From Punctularia strigosozonata HHB-11173 SS5 (Eukaryota > Basidiomycota > Agaricomycetes > Corticiales > Punctulariaceae): 64,000 nt of DNA. Positions 1-11,728 of the stretch are shown here, one piece after another. The number at the start of each line of letters is the position of its first letter. Positions within the stretch are counted from its first letter, which is position 1. Under the pieces are notes generated by a model. The model worked only from the letters and a program-made list of their open reading frames with translations, was not told where the DNA came from and ran no database searches. A program made the position numbers and the translations under genes. The stretch spans positions 1,767,491-1,831,490 of the forward strand of contig NW_006767438.1 in assembly GCF_000264995.1 (NCBI RefSeq). Direction: 5' to 3'.

Positions 1-1330
1 TGCATACGGATCTATCCACACTTGCAGGACACGGGCGGGTTCTTCGTCGCCGTCTTGGAGAAAAAGGTGAAGCAGGCCGATGAGAAGGGGAGCGATGCTG
101 AAGACGCCGCAAGCCTTGGGTGCGCCGACTTGCCAGATATTTCGCGAGCCGCATCGCTGACTTTGCTGGCCAAGGAAGCGCCCTGCGGGTTCCCCTGTAC
201 CCGTGCCGCAGTCGGAAGCCAAAAAGCCCCGCATCTCTTCCGAAGAAGTGTCTTCCCTTTCCGGGGCCGAAGCGGGCGACAATAAGAAGCTTGACGAGGA
301 GGTTACAGTTTCCTCTGATACGGCGTCGAAACCTGCAGAAGTAAAACAGAAGGGCAAGCCCGAGTCAGAGTCAGGTGGCGGATCCTTCAAGGAGCCACCG
401 TACACGTTCCTTTCGGCGGATGATCCGGTAGTGCAAACGTTCACGTATGTTCTTTCATGCACTCGCTCACCTTCTGAATGGCTCACTGGCTTCACACGCG
501 CAGAGACCAGTTGCATTTGACCTCTAACTTCCCTGCCTCCAACGTCCTTGTCAGAAACCCCGTCGGGGACGCTATTCGCGCGATCTACCTCTCTAACAAC
601 ATTGGTCGCTCGATCATCGAAAACAATGATTATACCCGCCTCCGTCTGCTCACCTGCGGCACGAAGCTGTTCGTCAAGCAAGGCGCGGAGAAGTCGCCGG
701 ACACGCAGTTCAGAATCCTGTGCGAGGGCCTTCCGGCGGTCATGCCGTATATAAAACCGGAGACCATTCTGGACGGCGATTTGGGGACCCTGAAGGTGTT
801 GATGTCTGACTATTATCCTCTTTGCTCCACGTTACCGCAGAGTTTCCGAGCGAAGATCGATGATGAACGTGAGTGGACTTTCGTGATTCCTCTATCGCAA
901 TGCTGAGTTTGTCATGTGCATAGCGAACGGCAACTATATCGTCCGCTTCCCACCCGAACATGCCGAGGGCGGGACGTGAGTAGTCATCGTGGTCTTGCCA
1001 AGATTTGCTGACCCACGGTTAGTATCACTCACAATTTGATTCTTCCGATCTGGAAGTCAAATTTCTCAGTATGCTTGATGATCGAGAAGAAGGCCAAAAG
1101 GTGAGTGCATTAGCCCGCACTGGTGAACAGTGCTGACTCCTCACCTTAGCGCTCTCAGCCTTCGCGTGTTTGGCGAGGACCTCACAACCGCTGCGCGAAT
1201 GGCTAACGAAAAGAAGGCGAAACAGCCTGCAGAGGAGAAACCCCTCTCTACAAACGAGCCGAAGGACGATGGCGCGGATACGGGAGATGTTGAAAATGGG
1301 AAGGATATGGAGATGGTGGTAGACGCATGA
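1..1330 (+). CDS. TRM4: tRNA (cytosine-5) methyltransferase Trm4/NSUN2, 3' part
   Basis: C-terminal half of a Trm4/Ncl1 (NSUN2) enzyme, which puts m5C on tRNA using SAM; the catalytic fold lies upstream of the window. Frame 1 opens inside the family motif QDTGGFFVAVLEKK. An intron at about 119-211 leads to SEAKKPRISSEE, a charged linker, then FKEPPYTFLSADDPVVQTF. A second intron (about 455 to the acceptor near 503) leads to LTSNFPASNVLVRNPVGD and IYLSNNIGR, the conserved NSUN2 C-terminal region ending near residues VMPYIKPETI. Further short introns follow. The tail is Lys/Glu-rich (KKAKQPAEEK) and ends at TGA 1328-1330. The gene converges on MSH2, with 68 bp between the stop codons. The family call is firm; exon edges after 840 are approximate. 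Confidence 0.88.
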
Positions 1331-1398
1331 CAGAATGACGATTAACAACGATCGCGCATATAATACATCGGCAGTGAATCGCGGTGGGACGATAGCGA

Positions 1399-4300
1399 TT
1401 ATAATTCGGTGAGCAGTGAGCGTACCCAGGGGTTGGCTTCGATGCGAGGTTTGAAGGTTTCAACGCAACGCTTCAGTTCCTCCAACTGTTGTTCTGGAGT
1501 TAGATCGGCGGCGTCCATGTCAACGTCTTCATCGCTTCCGCCTGCGGACCTCGTTGCCCACGTCCGCAGCAGCTCCTCAACGAGTTCGACACCCTCCTCT
1601 GTCACCTCTTCAGAGAACTCGGCGTCCTCGGCCTCGTCTAGGAGTTTCGTGAGGATGCTGATACAGGGCAATAAGCATGACGCACCGCGCCCGAAGTCTT
1701 CGAGTTCATTAGCCTTTCGTCTCGCCAGCTTGACGACGCTTTGTGGGAAGTTTGCCAATTCCGCGACGTGAATGCCAAAGCTTTGGTCGCAGACGCCTGA
1801 TTGTGAAGTGTCATGTATGTCGTAGTAGGGAGGTAGGACGCGCATACCGGGCTCGACTTTGTACAGCAGGGTGATATCGCGGTCGTTCAATTCTGAGCCT
1901 CTTTTGGAGACGTGGGCTACGACATGTAAGTTCCTGACATGAGGTAGCTGCTGGTCCAGCGAGGTCAATTCGTGAAAGTGCGTCGCGAACATGCAGAAGG
2001 CGTGAATCTTCGAGGCAATATGCCTTCACAAGATAGTTAAAAGTGGTGCTGTGATACAAGAACACACTTACTCAGAGATGGCCCAAGCCAAACCGAAGCC
2101 ATCATACGTAGACGTTCCTGCATCAACGGTCTGTTCATTGACTCCGAAATATTAGAGAACTGCTTACCTCGACCTAGCTCATCAATAATGATGAGCGAAT
2201 TCGATGATGCCGACTAGACAATCGTCAGTTCCGCAACTGCGAGGGGATTGATATTCGCCTTACTCGAAGGATAGCCGCAGTCTCCAGCATTTCCGCCATG
2301 AAAGTCGAGATGCCCTTCAGCTGGCTATCACCAGCGCCGACGCGGCAAAGAATCGAATCAAAGATAGGAAGTTGGGCTTCCTCGCAGGGCACGAAAGAGC
2401 CAACTTGAGCCATGAGGGCTATAACGCCAACCTTCGAGGATCACGTCAGCTAGACACCTGCTAGCGAGCGCTACTACGAGGACATACCTGTCGGATATAT
2501 GTGCTTTTGCCACCCTGAGGGAAAAATCAGACATGAATTTGATGATCCAGTGACCTGGATCCTCACCATGTTCGGCCCCGCTACACAGCAGGTCAGCAAG
2601 TGTGTATCATGAGAGGACGGGAGATACGCACTAATGATCTGGAATTCGCCTTCACCTACGTAAATCGCGCATCAGTAGGTGTAGACGCGTCCGGTCGTCA
2701 CGGACGCACCCTTGATCATCTCAACATCGTTCGGTATGAAGCTGATATCGTCTTGGACCTCGAGGCAGGGATGCCTCGCGGCTTTGAGTATCAAACTACT
2801 GGATCCTGCAGAGAAGGGTTTGAGATTAGGCGAGAAATCGGTGACGATCAGGGTGAACAGCCTCTACCTTTTTGAAGAACCTTCGGCTTGACGTACGCTT
2901 CAGGTGCATTGACTGCAACGTGTGCCATGCTGAATATAGCCTTCAGCGTTGTTTGAAGCCGCCCTCCAGCTTTCCCACCTTAATATCACATCCAAGTGCG
3001 CCAGGACGACATTGAACAGCTCCAAAACCGGAGTATACGTCGCTGAAAACAACTCAGCATAAATACCCTAGCCACAGTAGAGCATTCACCTACAAGCTAT
3101 GCTCACGATCTCTTTCACCAAGCCCGCCTGCGTCCGGGCGTACAAATCCGTTAGATCCTTGTACTCGTTGGCAAGGTCTCGAAGGTTAGACGTTGTGAAG
3201 AATGCGCCGCTCTTGGTCGTGGCAAGTTCATAATAATTCTTTTTGTTGTGAACCGCCTTCGACACCTAAATGGATGACCATCAGAACCATTCGGCGTAGC
3301 GAGCCATACAACCTACTCCTTTGGTCAAACGAAAACAATACCCGTACGTCGGAGAGTTTTCAAGAAAGATTTGTTTGTCGAGTTCAAGACCGAGGTCCCG
3401 CCCCACTTCGCGATGCTCGTCGTCCAAGCCATCCCTTGTCTACAGTCGAACACGTCATGCCGCGGTTGAGAGACATGATAGGGTGGTATGAATACCTTCA
3501 TCAGCTTTTCTGCCAGCTCCTGCAACTTCGGGTCGTAGTCCGGCTTAATGACGTAGTTGTGGTTGTCGAGCTCGTTCAGGTCGATGGTCGTCTCCACCAT
3601 CTCGCCATACTTGTTCAAGCTGCCGTCGTATTCACGAAGTTTAACGAGGTAAATTTCGTCGATGAGTTCTTTCGCGTGCATTGAGGTTGACTCGACGTTC
3701 GCTAGCGATTCGATGATGCCCGGAAGCTGATAGCATGCAGTTGCGTCAGACACCTTCGCTTTAGGAAGAACATGTCGCTCAAACCTTCAGTACAGCCTGG
3801 TACACGCGGACCACGTCTTCGAGCGATGCAGCATTCTTCTGGAAGCGCTTGGAGATGCGGTGTAGATCGGGCATCAGCTTCAGATATTCGTCCTGATAAC
3901 GTGGTCAGCGATGGATGATCCCCAACGATGATGAGCCGAACTGACCTGTAACGTCCTCCGAGAATTTGCGTCCTCCACGAAAATCTCGACGAGATCTTGC
4001 CTCTTCCCTGCATTCTCTCGATCAGCCCCGGCATATCTCAAAGAAAGGAAGCGCGATAGAGACATACGGATCTCGTGCAAATTAACCAGTGGTTGCTTGA
4101 GCCAGCTAGCCAGCATTCGAGTACCTTGCGCTGTTTTGCACTTGTTGAGCAGGCCGAGGAGTGTAGTGTTCTTGTTTGCGGAGGTCTACATGAGGCGATT
4201 TATGGACATGTCGGCGAGGAGAGAACGATTATAAGTACCTCGCCGTTTGGTCCATCGACAAGATTAAGGGCACGAAGGGCGCTTGCGTCAAGTTTCATGA

Positions 4301-5988
4301 ATTGCGAGAGGTCGTGTGTACGAATCGTCCATGTCCCTGTAGTCGCTCAGTGTATGAGTCAATGCAGTCAAATCCAACACAGGGATGGTCACTGACCGTG
4401 ATTCGCCGGATCAGAAAGTAGCGAAAGATACGTGATCAAAGCGTTCAACGAAGCCGGTGCGACTGGTAGCGAGAGTTGTTCTAGGAAGAGCATTAGTGAT
4501 GGACGACAGAAAGGCATGACGGACAAAATTTACCGCTAGTCGACGCAGTAGTAGACGATGACGCTTCGGGTTTGAGCAGTCGCGTAAGGTCATCTTCGAC
4601 GCTTCTGGAGTTGAATTCACCTGGGTGAAGAGGTGAGCTTCGCATTCTTCATGATGGTAGAGCAAAAGAACAGGGTTATAAGATCCTAGAACGAGGCATG
4701 CTTCAGCTCACTTGGTTTTCGCTCCGTACACACGACACCGCATCGTTCTAGGACGGCTTTCAACTTATTGAGGTCGACGTCCCGGTCGGTCTTGCCCGAG
4801 ACTGTGCCAGTGGGAACGAGACATTCTTTGATGCCAAGCTGTATGATCAGAGACTAGATGGCAGATGATTAGTGCACATTTGGCGCTTCGGAAACGGTGA
4901 AGCGCACCTCTGTATTAGAGAAAAGGTCGTTATCGGCGAAATCCGCTACGCCAATCTCGCGCAGTGTCGTGTCCGCAAATGCGACCCCGATATTCTTCGT
5001 GGTGGCTACAGAACGATGAACTCGATTAGTGAGCACTCAGAGTGTGGATAAGCTTTAGTCAACGCACCTTTGACGTATGTCGAGCCAGGCGGACCTGATG
5101 ACGAGGCGATCTTTATTGCCATGACCATGGGTGCAGTCATGAGGTCCGTATTAACGAACAGCATATCCTCCACGGCTTGCAGGTTTCCCGGAGACGCCTG
5201 AGAACCATATGTTAGCATATATACATGGTGTGAGGGTCAAACACGAAGTGTATGCGCATCTTGACCGCAGAGTAAAGGCGCGTGCTGAACGCAGAGCAAT
5301 CGCGCATTTTCAATGCGGAAGTTGCACGAAGAGCATACACACGGGCGCGACGCGTGATATATGCGTGGGTCGAATGGAGATCATGCGCGGTGCGCTCGAT
5401 GAAGTATATGTGTAGGTTGAATGGAGAATATATACGCGGGTCCAGCGCGGAGTATATGAGTGGATCGAACGAAGAGCATATGCGCGCGAGTAAATAGGCG
5501 GGCTGGAGATAGGGTATATGCGCACCTCTTTGTCAAGCACGAACTTCGTCGCCTTCTTGCCTTGTCCCTTCTCCGGTACCCAGATCTCTACACGAAGCTG
5601 CTTTGCCGTTAGGGCCTCTCGCAAGAAACCTTTGGCCATCATCTCGTTCATCGTCACGCTCGCGAGGCCGGTCTTGTTCGGCCCGCTCGAGCCCTTGCCG
5701 AGCCATTTAATCACGCTGTTCGTGTGGAAGACGTGCTGAGCGACGTAGTGAGCGTCGGGACCATGAGCGGAGAAGTAGTCTTTATCCGAGGCATGTCGCG
5801 CGAAGAGACGAAGAGTGCCGTGCGTCTCGGGCGACTTGGCGGGTAACTTGGCGAAGAACGAACAAAACCCAGGATCTGTGACGGTATCTTCGATGCAGGT
5901 GTCAAACAGAGGCGGGGTCGCTATGACTATGATACCCACCTAAATCCAGCGTCTCACTGTCCTTCTCTTTCCCGTACATGAGGGCCAT
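1399..5988 (-). CDS. MSH2: DNA mismatch repair protein MSH2
   Basis: MutS homologue 2, the common subunit of MutS-alpha and MutS-beta, which binds mismatches and hydrolyses ATP in the nucleus. The start [16 protein letters not shown] (ATG at 5988) is followed by [10 protein letters not shown] and [20 protein letters not shown] (domain I). Later exons read [18 protein letters not shown] (connector region) and [17 protein letters not shown] (lever region). The ATPase has [14 protein letters not shown] (Walker A, about 2500-2580), [30 protein letters not shown] (Walker B) and [14 protein letters not shown], ending VRSLLTEL at the stop 1399. Many short introns; one is 328 bp (5198-5525) and repetitive, and one exon is only 14 nt. 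All expected blocks are present in order, so the gene looks intact, at roughly the usual MSH2 length. Confidence 0.93.
2567..2580 (-). other. 14-nt micro-exon of MSH2 encoding TGPNM
   Basis: The codons for GPNM and part of the preceding Thr sit in an exon of only 14 nt, flanked by a TAG acceptor and a GTGAGG donor. The upstream exon ends EFQII plus the first base of Thr, and the downstream exon begins GGKSTYIRQ. Splicing these three exons restores the MSH2 P-loop TGPNMGGKST exactly, which supports the model strongly. Confidence 0.8.
5198..5525 (-). repeat. Repetitive long intron in MSH2
   Basis: This 328-bp interval lies between the MSH2 exons ending KFVLDKE and starting ASPGNLQ, with a GTGCGC donor and a CAG acceptor. 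Its middle holds degenerate repeats of about 20-25 bp built on gtcgaatggagNNtatatgcgcg-like units on the + strand (around 5280-5520). The other MSH2 introns are about 50-70 bp. It carries no extra MSH2 homology. Confidence 0.7.
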
Positions 5989-6788
5989 ATTTCTAGACCA
6001 CGTGGTGAAGCAGGCTCAGGGAGTTGTGATAGTTCGTGCTTTCCTCCACAAGAAAGGCCTAAGTACACGGTAGCACTAACTCTGTTCAAGTAAAGGCTTA
6101 GTAGTTGGATGTTGTGAGGAAAGCAAAAGCAAGGAACTTCGACGCGCAAAAGACGCGTTTGCGCGCGTTTATGCGCTTTACGTCACGCGGCAACGTGCAC
6201 CACCCCCGGCGTCGGCCGATTGCCAAGTTCTGGTCCGCCACGACACGACTTGCTGGAAGGATCCGTTGACTCTGGTGATTTCATTCTAATTGATGTTCCT
6301 CCCTTTCTTGAGCGTGCCCTGCTCCTCACTGTCTTCCCGCGGTAGCGCTCGCGCTCGTGCCAACGCGCCACCGTCATATGCGCTCGGTTGCCCCGTCCAG
6401 ATTTCGTTGGGTAGAACGCCAACGTGTATCGATTCAATCTGCGATAGGCATATATATAAAATACTACTGGTATGTGAGCTTGTCAAAGACCGTATCAGCA
6501 CATTTCGAATGCGGCGAATCACTGGTCACCGCAGTAAGATGATGGCCATTGCAGGCTCATACCGCCACCGTAGGCTGTGTGGCAACACGGGCTATGCTGC
6601 GCAAGCTCGGATTGGCATCGAGTGTTCATCATGCAAAGAATAGCACAATCGTATCAGCTATCCCTGAGAACGTATCTATCCCGCAAAACGAGCGCATGCA
6701 TACTTATACGGAACCCTGTGGACGATCGCGCCAGCTTTCTTTTCTCCCCGCTGGGTCGGTCGGATCTTTCGTAGTGAACACTCTCGCG
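5989..6788. promoter_or_regulatory. Divergent intergenic region with MCB/E2F-like sites
   Basis: 800 bp between the divergent MSH2 and DUF6534-like genes. It contains an ACGCGT (MCB core) at 6154-6159 followed directly by TTTGCGCGCG, an E2F-like sequence, about 170 bp upstream of the MSH2 ATG. In yeasts MBF acts through ACGCGT to drive DNA-replication and repair genes at G1/S, so this fits MSH2. That it works here is inference. No gene is recognised in the rest of the interval. Confidence 0.45.
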
Positions 6789-8157
6789 ATGTCGGACGGA
6801 ACAACTTCCGGCGTCAACCTTCGTGAGGCTAACGTGGGGATTTTGTTTGTCGGATTTTGTATTGCCACAGGTCTTTTGGGTTTCACTCTGGCACAAGCGA
6901 GTGTTATCTTTCTTGCTCTGTCAGCCCTCTCTGACGATATTGCGGCGCAGGCTTCCCGGTATTTAAGCGAGTGTCGCCGAGACCCGCTGCTCATACGATG
7001 CCTCGTGGGATTTCTGTTGTACGTTCCCTGTTACCTGGACAACCCTTATATCTCAAGCTTGCTTCTGAACAGTATTACGGAAACGTTTATTACCGCTTTC
7101 AGTGCGTAAGAGGGCATACCTACGTGTAAACAGGACTAAATCCTGACATAGCTGGTCATACGCTGTACTACATTCTGATCAGTCACACCTCGGACGCGAC
7201 CGTCCTCCTGGATGTTCCGTGGGCCATTTCTATGTATAACCTTGGCACGTCTCTCGTGATGTTTTGTGTACAAATGTCTGTCTACATCATCGTCGCCGTT
7301 ACCTTCGCTGACGCATACCAGATTCTTCTGCTATCGCACGTGGAGACTTGGCGAGGGAGAGATCAAGGGCTTGGTGATTAACTCGCTACTGGTATACCAA
7401 TCTCGATGAATACGCGCCCGTACAGATCTCATGTCGAGCTTTAGTTCTCAGCCACGCTAGCGGGAATGATCCTATCCATAAGTGCGAAGATTTCTTGCCA
7501 TTGTTCGCACCTAACCAGTGAATCAGTTGCTTCTGTTGATATGATGCATCGCGACTTATTCCGTATACTAATGGACGGGGAGAGGAAGGTGTGTTGATCC
7601 TCGGAACTTACCTCGAGTGGGCTCACATGAGCAGGCGATCACGGCCAGCGGGACGGGCATCGCAGCATTCGGCGACGTGCTGATCACCGCGACTCTGTAC
7701 TTTTACATCGGCTCGTCGCGGACGGGGATGAGGCAAACAGAAGGCGTCATCTCACGGCTGTGCAACTATGTGCTCGCCCGCGGGCTCCTAATCCTGTACG
7801 TCACCGGAACCATCTTCGTTCCCCGAGACTAACCACAACGTTCCTATGATCGCAGCATCTGCCACGTCTTGACGTTCATCACGTTCATCGTCTCTGACAA
7901 CGCGTTCACTTGTCTCTTGTTCCACCAGCAGCTGTCCAAGCTCTATTGCCTCACTCTCTTCTCGCTTCTTCTGTCATTCGAGCCCTTTCGGCTGGCGTCA
8001 CGCGTGCAGCATGAGACGGGACCCTTTGATGATGCGCTGTCTAGTCGCATTCTATTGAAAGTGGAATGTGAGACAGACAGGTGAGCTACTCAATAGCGCG
8101 GTGAAGTGGGCCGAGAATTGTAACTGACTCGCAAGTACGGCAGCGACGGATACGTGA
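6789..8157 (+). CDS. Seven-TM protein, divergent DUF6534-like (paralogue 1)
   Basis: Predicted multi-pass membrane protein starting MSDGTTSGVNLREANVG, with a first TM GILFVGFCIATGLLGFTLA. Exons then read RYLSECRRDPLLIR, a short ITETFITAF exon, GHTLYYILISHTSD, FFCYRTWRLGEGE, AITASGTGIAAFGDVLITAT, SSRTGMRQTEGVISRLCNY and FTCLLFHQQLSKLYCL. This order (TM, RYxx, YYI, WR, GxxD, SRTGxxxT, LSKLY) matches the fungal DUF6534 layout, whose function is unknown. Two paralogues sit at 36660 and 40118. The first intron uses a GC donor (gcgagt near 6896). The end is uncertain: the splice chosen here gives TGA at 8155-8157, while the frame used by the paralogues would stop at 8176. No clear lesion was seen. 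Confidence 0.62.
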
Positions 8158-9083
8158 AGCCTTCTTCTGTGCGTGACTCATCGAGGATTATGTTTCCGCA
8201 CGCAACTGGACCGCACGCCGTAACTCAAATTTTGGATCATTGTGACCAGCAGCGTCCGTTTGCAGTTTGAATGCTATGAAGGTGCATAGGAGGGGCGACG
8301 TATTCTTGGGTCTCATGCTCCCCGGCGCTGTATCTTACTTGGCACGCAATAACATTTGACCACTTTATTGACGTTACGTCGATGCCTTTTCCCGGACGTC
8401 GTGCGAGCCTGCCCTCAGGCAATGGATCACGAGCATATCAACCGATGAATCCCACGCCCATGCCTTCACCATCCTTTTTTCCCTCTCCTATGTACGCGAC
8501 AAGAACGCGTCGGGTGCCCAGCTTTCTCTTTTGCTGCAACTAGAACTCGCGAACCATCTGAGCCTGATTCACGGTCTGATCGGTTACTGGAGGCTACTTG
8601 CCTCGCTGGCCTCGCCATAGGTCGTTTCTATCCGCACCATATGTGTACAGACGCAGCGGCTCTCCTACCGCAGCCTCTGAAGTGGCTTTTTGGTGCAATA
8701 TCGAACCATGGGGTCCTCTCTAGGTGCCTGCGCATGCAACGTCTACGTAGGCCTCGGAAGGGATCGTACATACGGCATTCAACTGGGTATATTCTTCCAT
8801 TTGCTTCTGAATCGGGATTATAAAGACAGTCATGGTTGTTGTCGAGATTTGCCCCCACGAATACATCGGATCTGCCCCCGTCACTCCTTCTCCATAGAGT
8901 TATCTGTCACCGAACGCGACTCCGCCTCCACGCTGGTATGCACGTCGATCCCGAGTCGCACATGGTCATTTTGTCTCGACCATGCGCTGAACTTACCGCG
9001 AGATCCCCGAGATTCAGTGCCAATCTTACCCTTGTTCCACTTGGGTCATCAGTGCTCCTTATTGAGGTCGAACGGCCCTCAAA
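8158..9083. other. Intergenic, no gene recognised
   Basis: About 0.9 kb downstream of the seven-TM gene. Several short frames are open, but none gives a recognisable protein or a convincing exon chain. It ends where the TGAGCA-rich TIR element begins. Confidence 0.5.
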
Positions 9084-9469
9084 CCTCAGGCCCAGTCGAA
9101 ACACCGTCTGAGCAGGGCGGAGCAGAGCTGAGCAAGATAGCACCGCCGCTCTGCTCAGTTCACGTCAGCTGGGCTCGGCGAAAAGCGACTAAGACGCTGA
9201 GCAGCGCTGAGCACAACTGAGCAGGATGGACTCTATATGAGCAGAACTGACCATAGCTGCGTATATCGAGATGCCTTCCAGATGTTTGATACAGTATAGA
9301 AAAACTGTATTATATCATTCACCATCTACGTAATTTACATGAACTTATACTCGGTCATCACCGCCTTAACGCAGTGGAATCATAGTCACCAGTTGTCGAA
9401 CAGAGGTACCAGCGCAGCAGCGTCTCTATGCTACAGACAGCACGAGTAAGCTGGGCTGATCATGGATGT

Positions 9470-9762
9470 CACAAACATACCGGGTCGCCACCTCGCATTT
9501 CGGATGATCTTGCCCGCGCACACCTGTACAGCAGACAACAGGGAAGCCATGGTCAACGTGAGTTTGGAAACGGCATGGTAAGAGCGCGCACGCACGTAAC
9601 GCTGCATGGACGGCAAAGTACACGACGGGGCGGGCCGGCGGTCTAGTCATGGATCCGACTGACCGCTGTTGTTGGGTGGCCTTGCCCTTGTGATCTGAGT
9701 TGCATGCGCGATGACACAACACAAGACGATGCCTGCACACCATATAAGCCCTTCAACCCATT
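9470..9762 (+). repeat. 293-bp direct repeat, left copy at gap 1
   Basis: Appears identical, over all 293 bases compared by eye, to 10203-10495, and abuts the N run directly. This is the signature of two overlapping contig ends that were scaffolded rather than merged. Confidence 0.9.
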
Positions 9763-10202
9763 NNNNNNNNNNNNNNNNNNNNNNNNNNNNNNNNNNNNNN
9801 NNNNNNNNNNNNNNNNNNNNNNNNNNNNNNNNNNNNNNNNNNNNNNNNNNNNNNNNNNNNNNNNNNNNNNNNNNNNNNNNNNNNNNNNNNNNNNNNNNNN
9901 NNNNNNNNNNNNNNNNNNNNNNNNNNNNNNNNNNNNNNNNNNNNNNNNNNNNNNNNNNNNNNNNNNNNNNNNNNNNNNNNNNNNNNNNNNNNNNNNNNNN
10001 NNNNNNNNNNNNNNNNNNNNNNNNNNNNNNNNNNNNNNNNNNNNNNNNNNNNNNNNNNNNNNNNNNNNNNNNNNNNNNNNNNNNNNNNNNNNNNNNNNNN
10101 NNNNNNNNNNNNNNNNNNNNNNNNNNNNNNNNNNNNNNNNNNNNNNNNNNNNNNNNNNNNNNNNNNNNNNNNNNNNNNNNNNNNNNNNNNNNNNNNNNNN
10201 NN
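9763..10202. other. Assembly gap 1 (440 N)
   Basis: Run of 440 N flanked by identical 293-bp sequences. Its true length may be zero or negative, since the flanks overlap. Confidence 0.98.
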
Positions 10203-10495
10203 CACAAACATACCGGGTCGCCACCTCGCATTTCGGATGATCTTGCCCGCGCACACCTGTACAGCAGACAACAGGGAAGCCATGGTCAACGTGAGTTTGG
10301 AAACGGCATGGTAAGAGCGCGCACGCACGTAACGCTGCATGGACGGCAAAGTACACGACGGGGCGGGCCGGCGGTCTAGTCATGGATCCGACTGACCGCT
10401 GTTGTTGGGTGGCCTTGCCCTTGTGATCTGAGTTGCATGCGCGATGACACAACACAAGACGATGCCTGCACACCATATAAGCCCTTCAACCCATT
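10203..10495 (+). repeat. 293-bp direct repeat, right copy at gap 1
   Basis: Second copy of the 9470-9762 sequence, starting directly after the N run and ending at ...CAACCCATT, exactly where the left copy is cut off by the gap. Confidence 0.9.
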
Positions 10496-11728
10496 GAGGC
10501 TAGCTTATATGCATATTTATCTACCTTTGTTTCGCTCTCAGATGGAAACCACGGGCTAGGATGACGGTGATATCGACTTTCGCCGGTGCTCTTCGACATA
10601 AACCGAACTTGCACTCCCGCAGCATGGCACGATATCTTGACCCGTTGTGGTATTCTTTGTTGCATAGACTCACCTTTCTTGCTCTACGGTGTCGCGTGAG
10701 CCTCAGCATGCGCATATAGTCAAGGAAAACATGGCGGGCATGAGTGTTTCCTACACCAAGTATGCAACCAAGCAGCTGTCGTGCTAATTCACACGTACCG
10801 CAGGCCGCTACAGCCCCAGGATTTGCCAGTCATCTGTCATAGATAGCTTGCGCTCACACAGTGTGGGCATTGGCGCAGGCAGGGGATGGTGGCGGTAGGA
10901 GGACAAGAAGTGTCCAGCGCGACTTGGGCAAATTTTTTCCGAGTCTCTCATTTTTGCTGTACCTCCTTGGAAGCCAGATCGGGATGTCGAAGTTTCGTAG
11001 ATATCGGCGTCGTTGCGAAGTTGTGTATAACAATGTCAAAAATGGACAAAACGAGCTAAAAAGAGCCGTGATCTGTGATTAAGGTTTCGGAAGATCCATC
11101 CAGCTCAGTCCTGCTCATACGTGCTCAGCACGGTCTTATTCTCCTCAGCTCTCGTCTGAGCTGCTCAGCTGGTGTTTTGACTGGGCCTCAGGCTCTAGGC
11201 ACGACGGGCTTTCGTTGGCGCAACTCGCTGTCTACTTATACCCGCTCCATATTGCGGACAATGCTAACGACGTCAGATTCAGGGCCATTACGTCCCAATA
11301 CAGTCAGGAAGCTTCCACTTGCGGTCGTCCTGTGACTGCGACGCGCTAGGCTACGGACGCCGGGGCCAGATGTAATCTTGCCGAATCTGCCGGGATTCTA
11401 TGGCGTTTTGACGACGACTACATTACCTTCTCGGCTCGCACCCGCGTCCTTTGAGTTATGGCAAGGACATAGTGATCGATTCCTGGAGAAACGTATGCAA
11501 ACGCAGCGTGAGGTGTTGGTAATCGCACTGACATGACAGCGAACAGGGACACTCGACTCCAGTTAAGTCGACAGGCTTGTCAGGTTGGAAAGAAGCTAAC
11601 GTAGGGCTAGGGTGATCCTTGTATTAATGGACAGGACGATCCTCTCCGTCGTCCGCTACTCGACATTCGCCCCCCACCGCTCGAGCTCTACCCGGCTCTC
11701 CGCCACGGTCTAGCTGTCCTCGGAAAAG

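Larger units (their letters stand above)
9084..11192. mobile_element. hAT-like non-autonomous TIR element (contains gap 1)
   Basis: The left end reads CCTCAGGCCCAGTCGAAACA (9084 onward) and the right end, reverse-complemented from 11192, reads CCTGAGGCCCAGTCAAAACA. Both continue into dense TGAGCA/TGCTCA subterminal motifs (9107-9235 and 11095-11170). The inverted ends and clustered subterminal hexamers resemble hAT elements, but I could not find a clear 8-bp target duplication. No transposase is visible; the interior includes scaffold gap 1 and its duplicated flanks. Confidence 0.5.

Noticed and set aside
9643-10476. Open frames spanning the first N run
   Set aside because: N codons were read through, and the two ends belong to the duplicated contig flanks.
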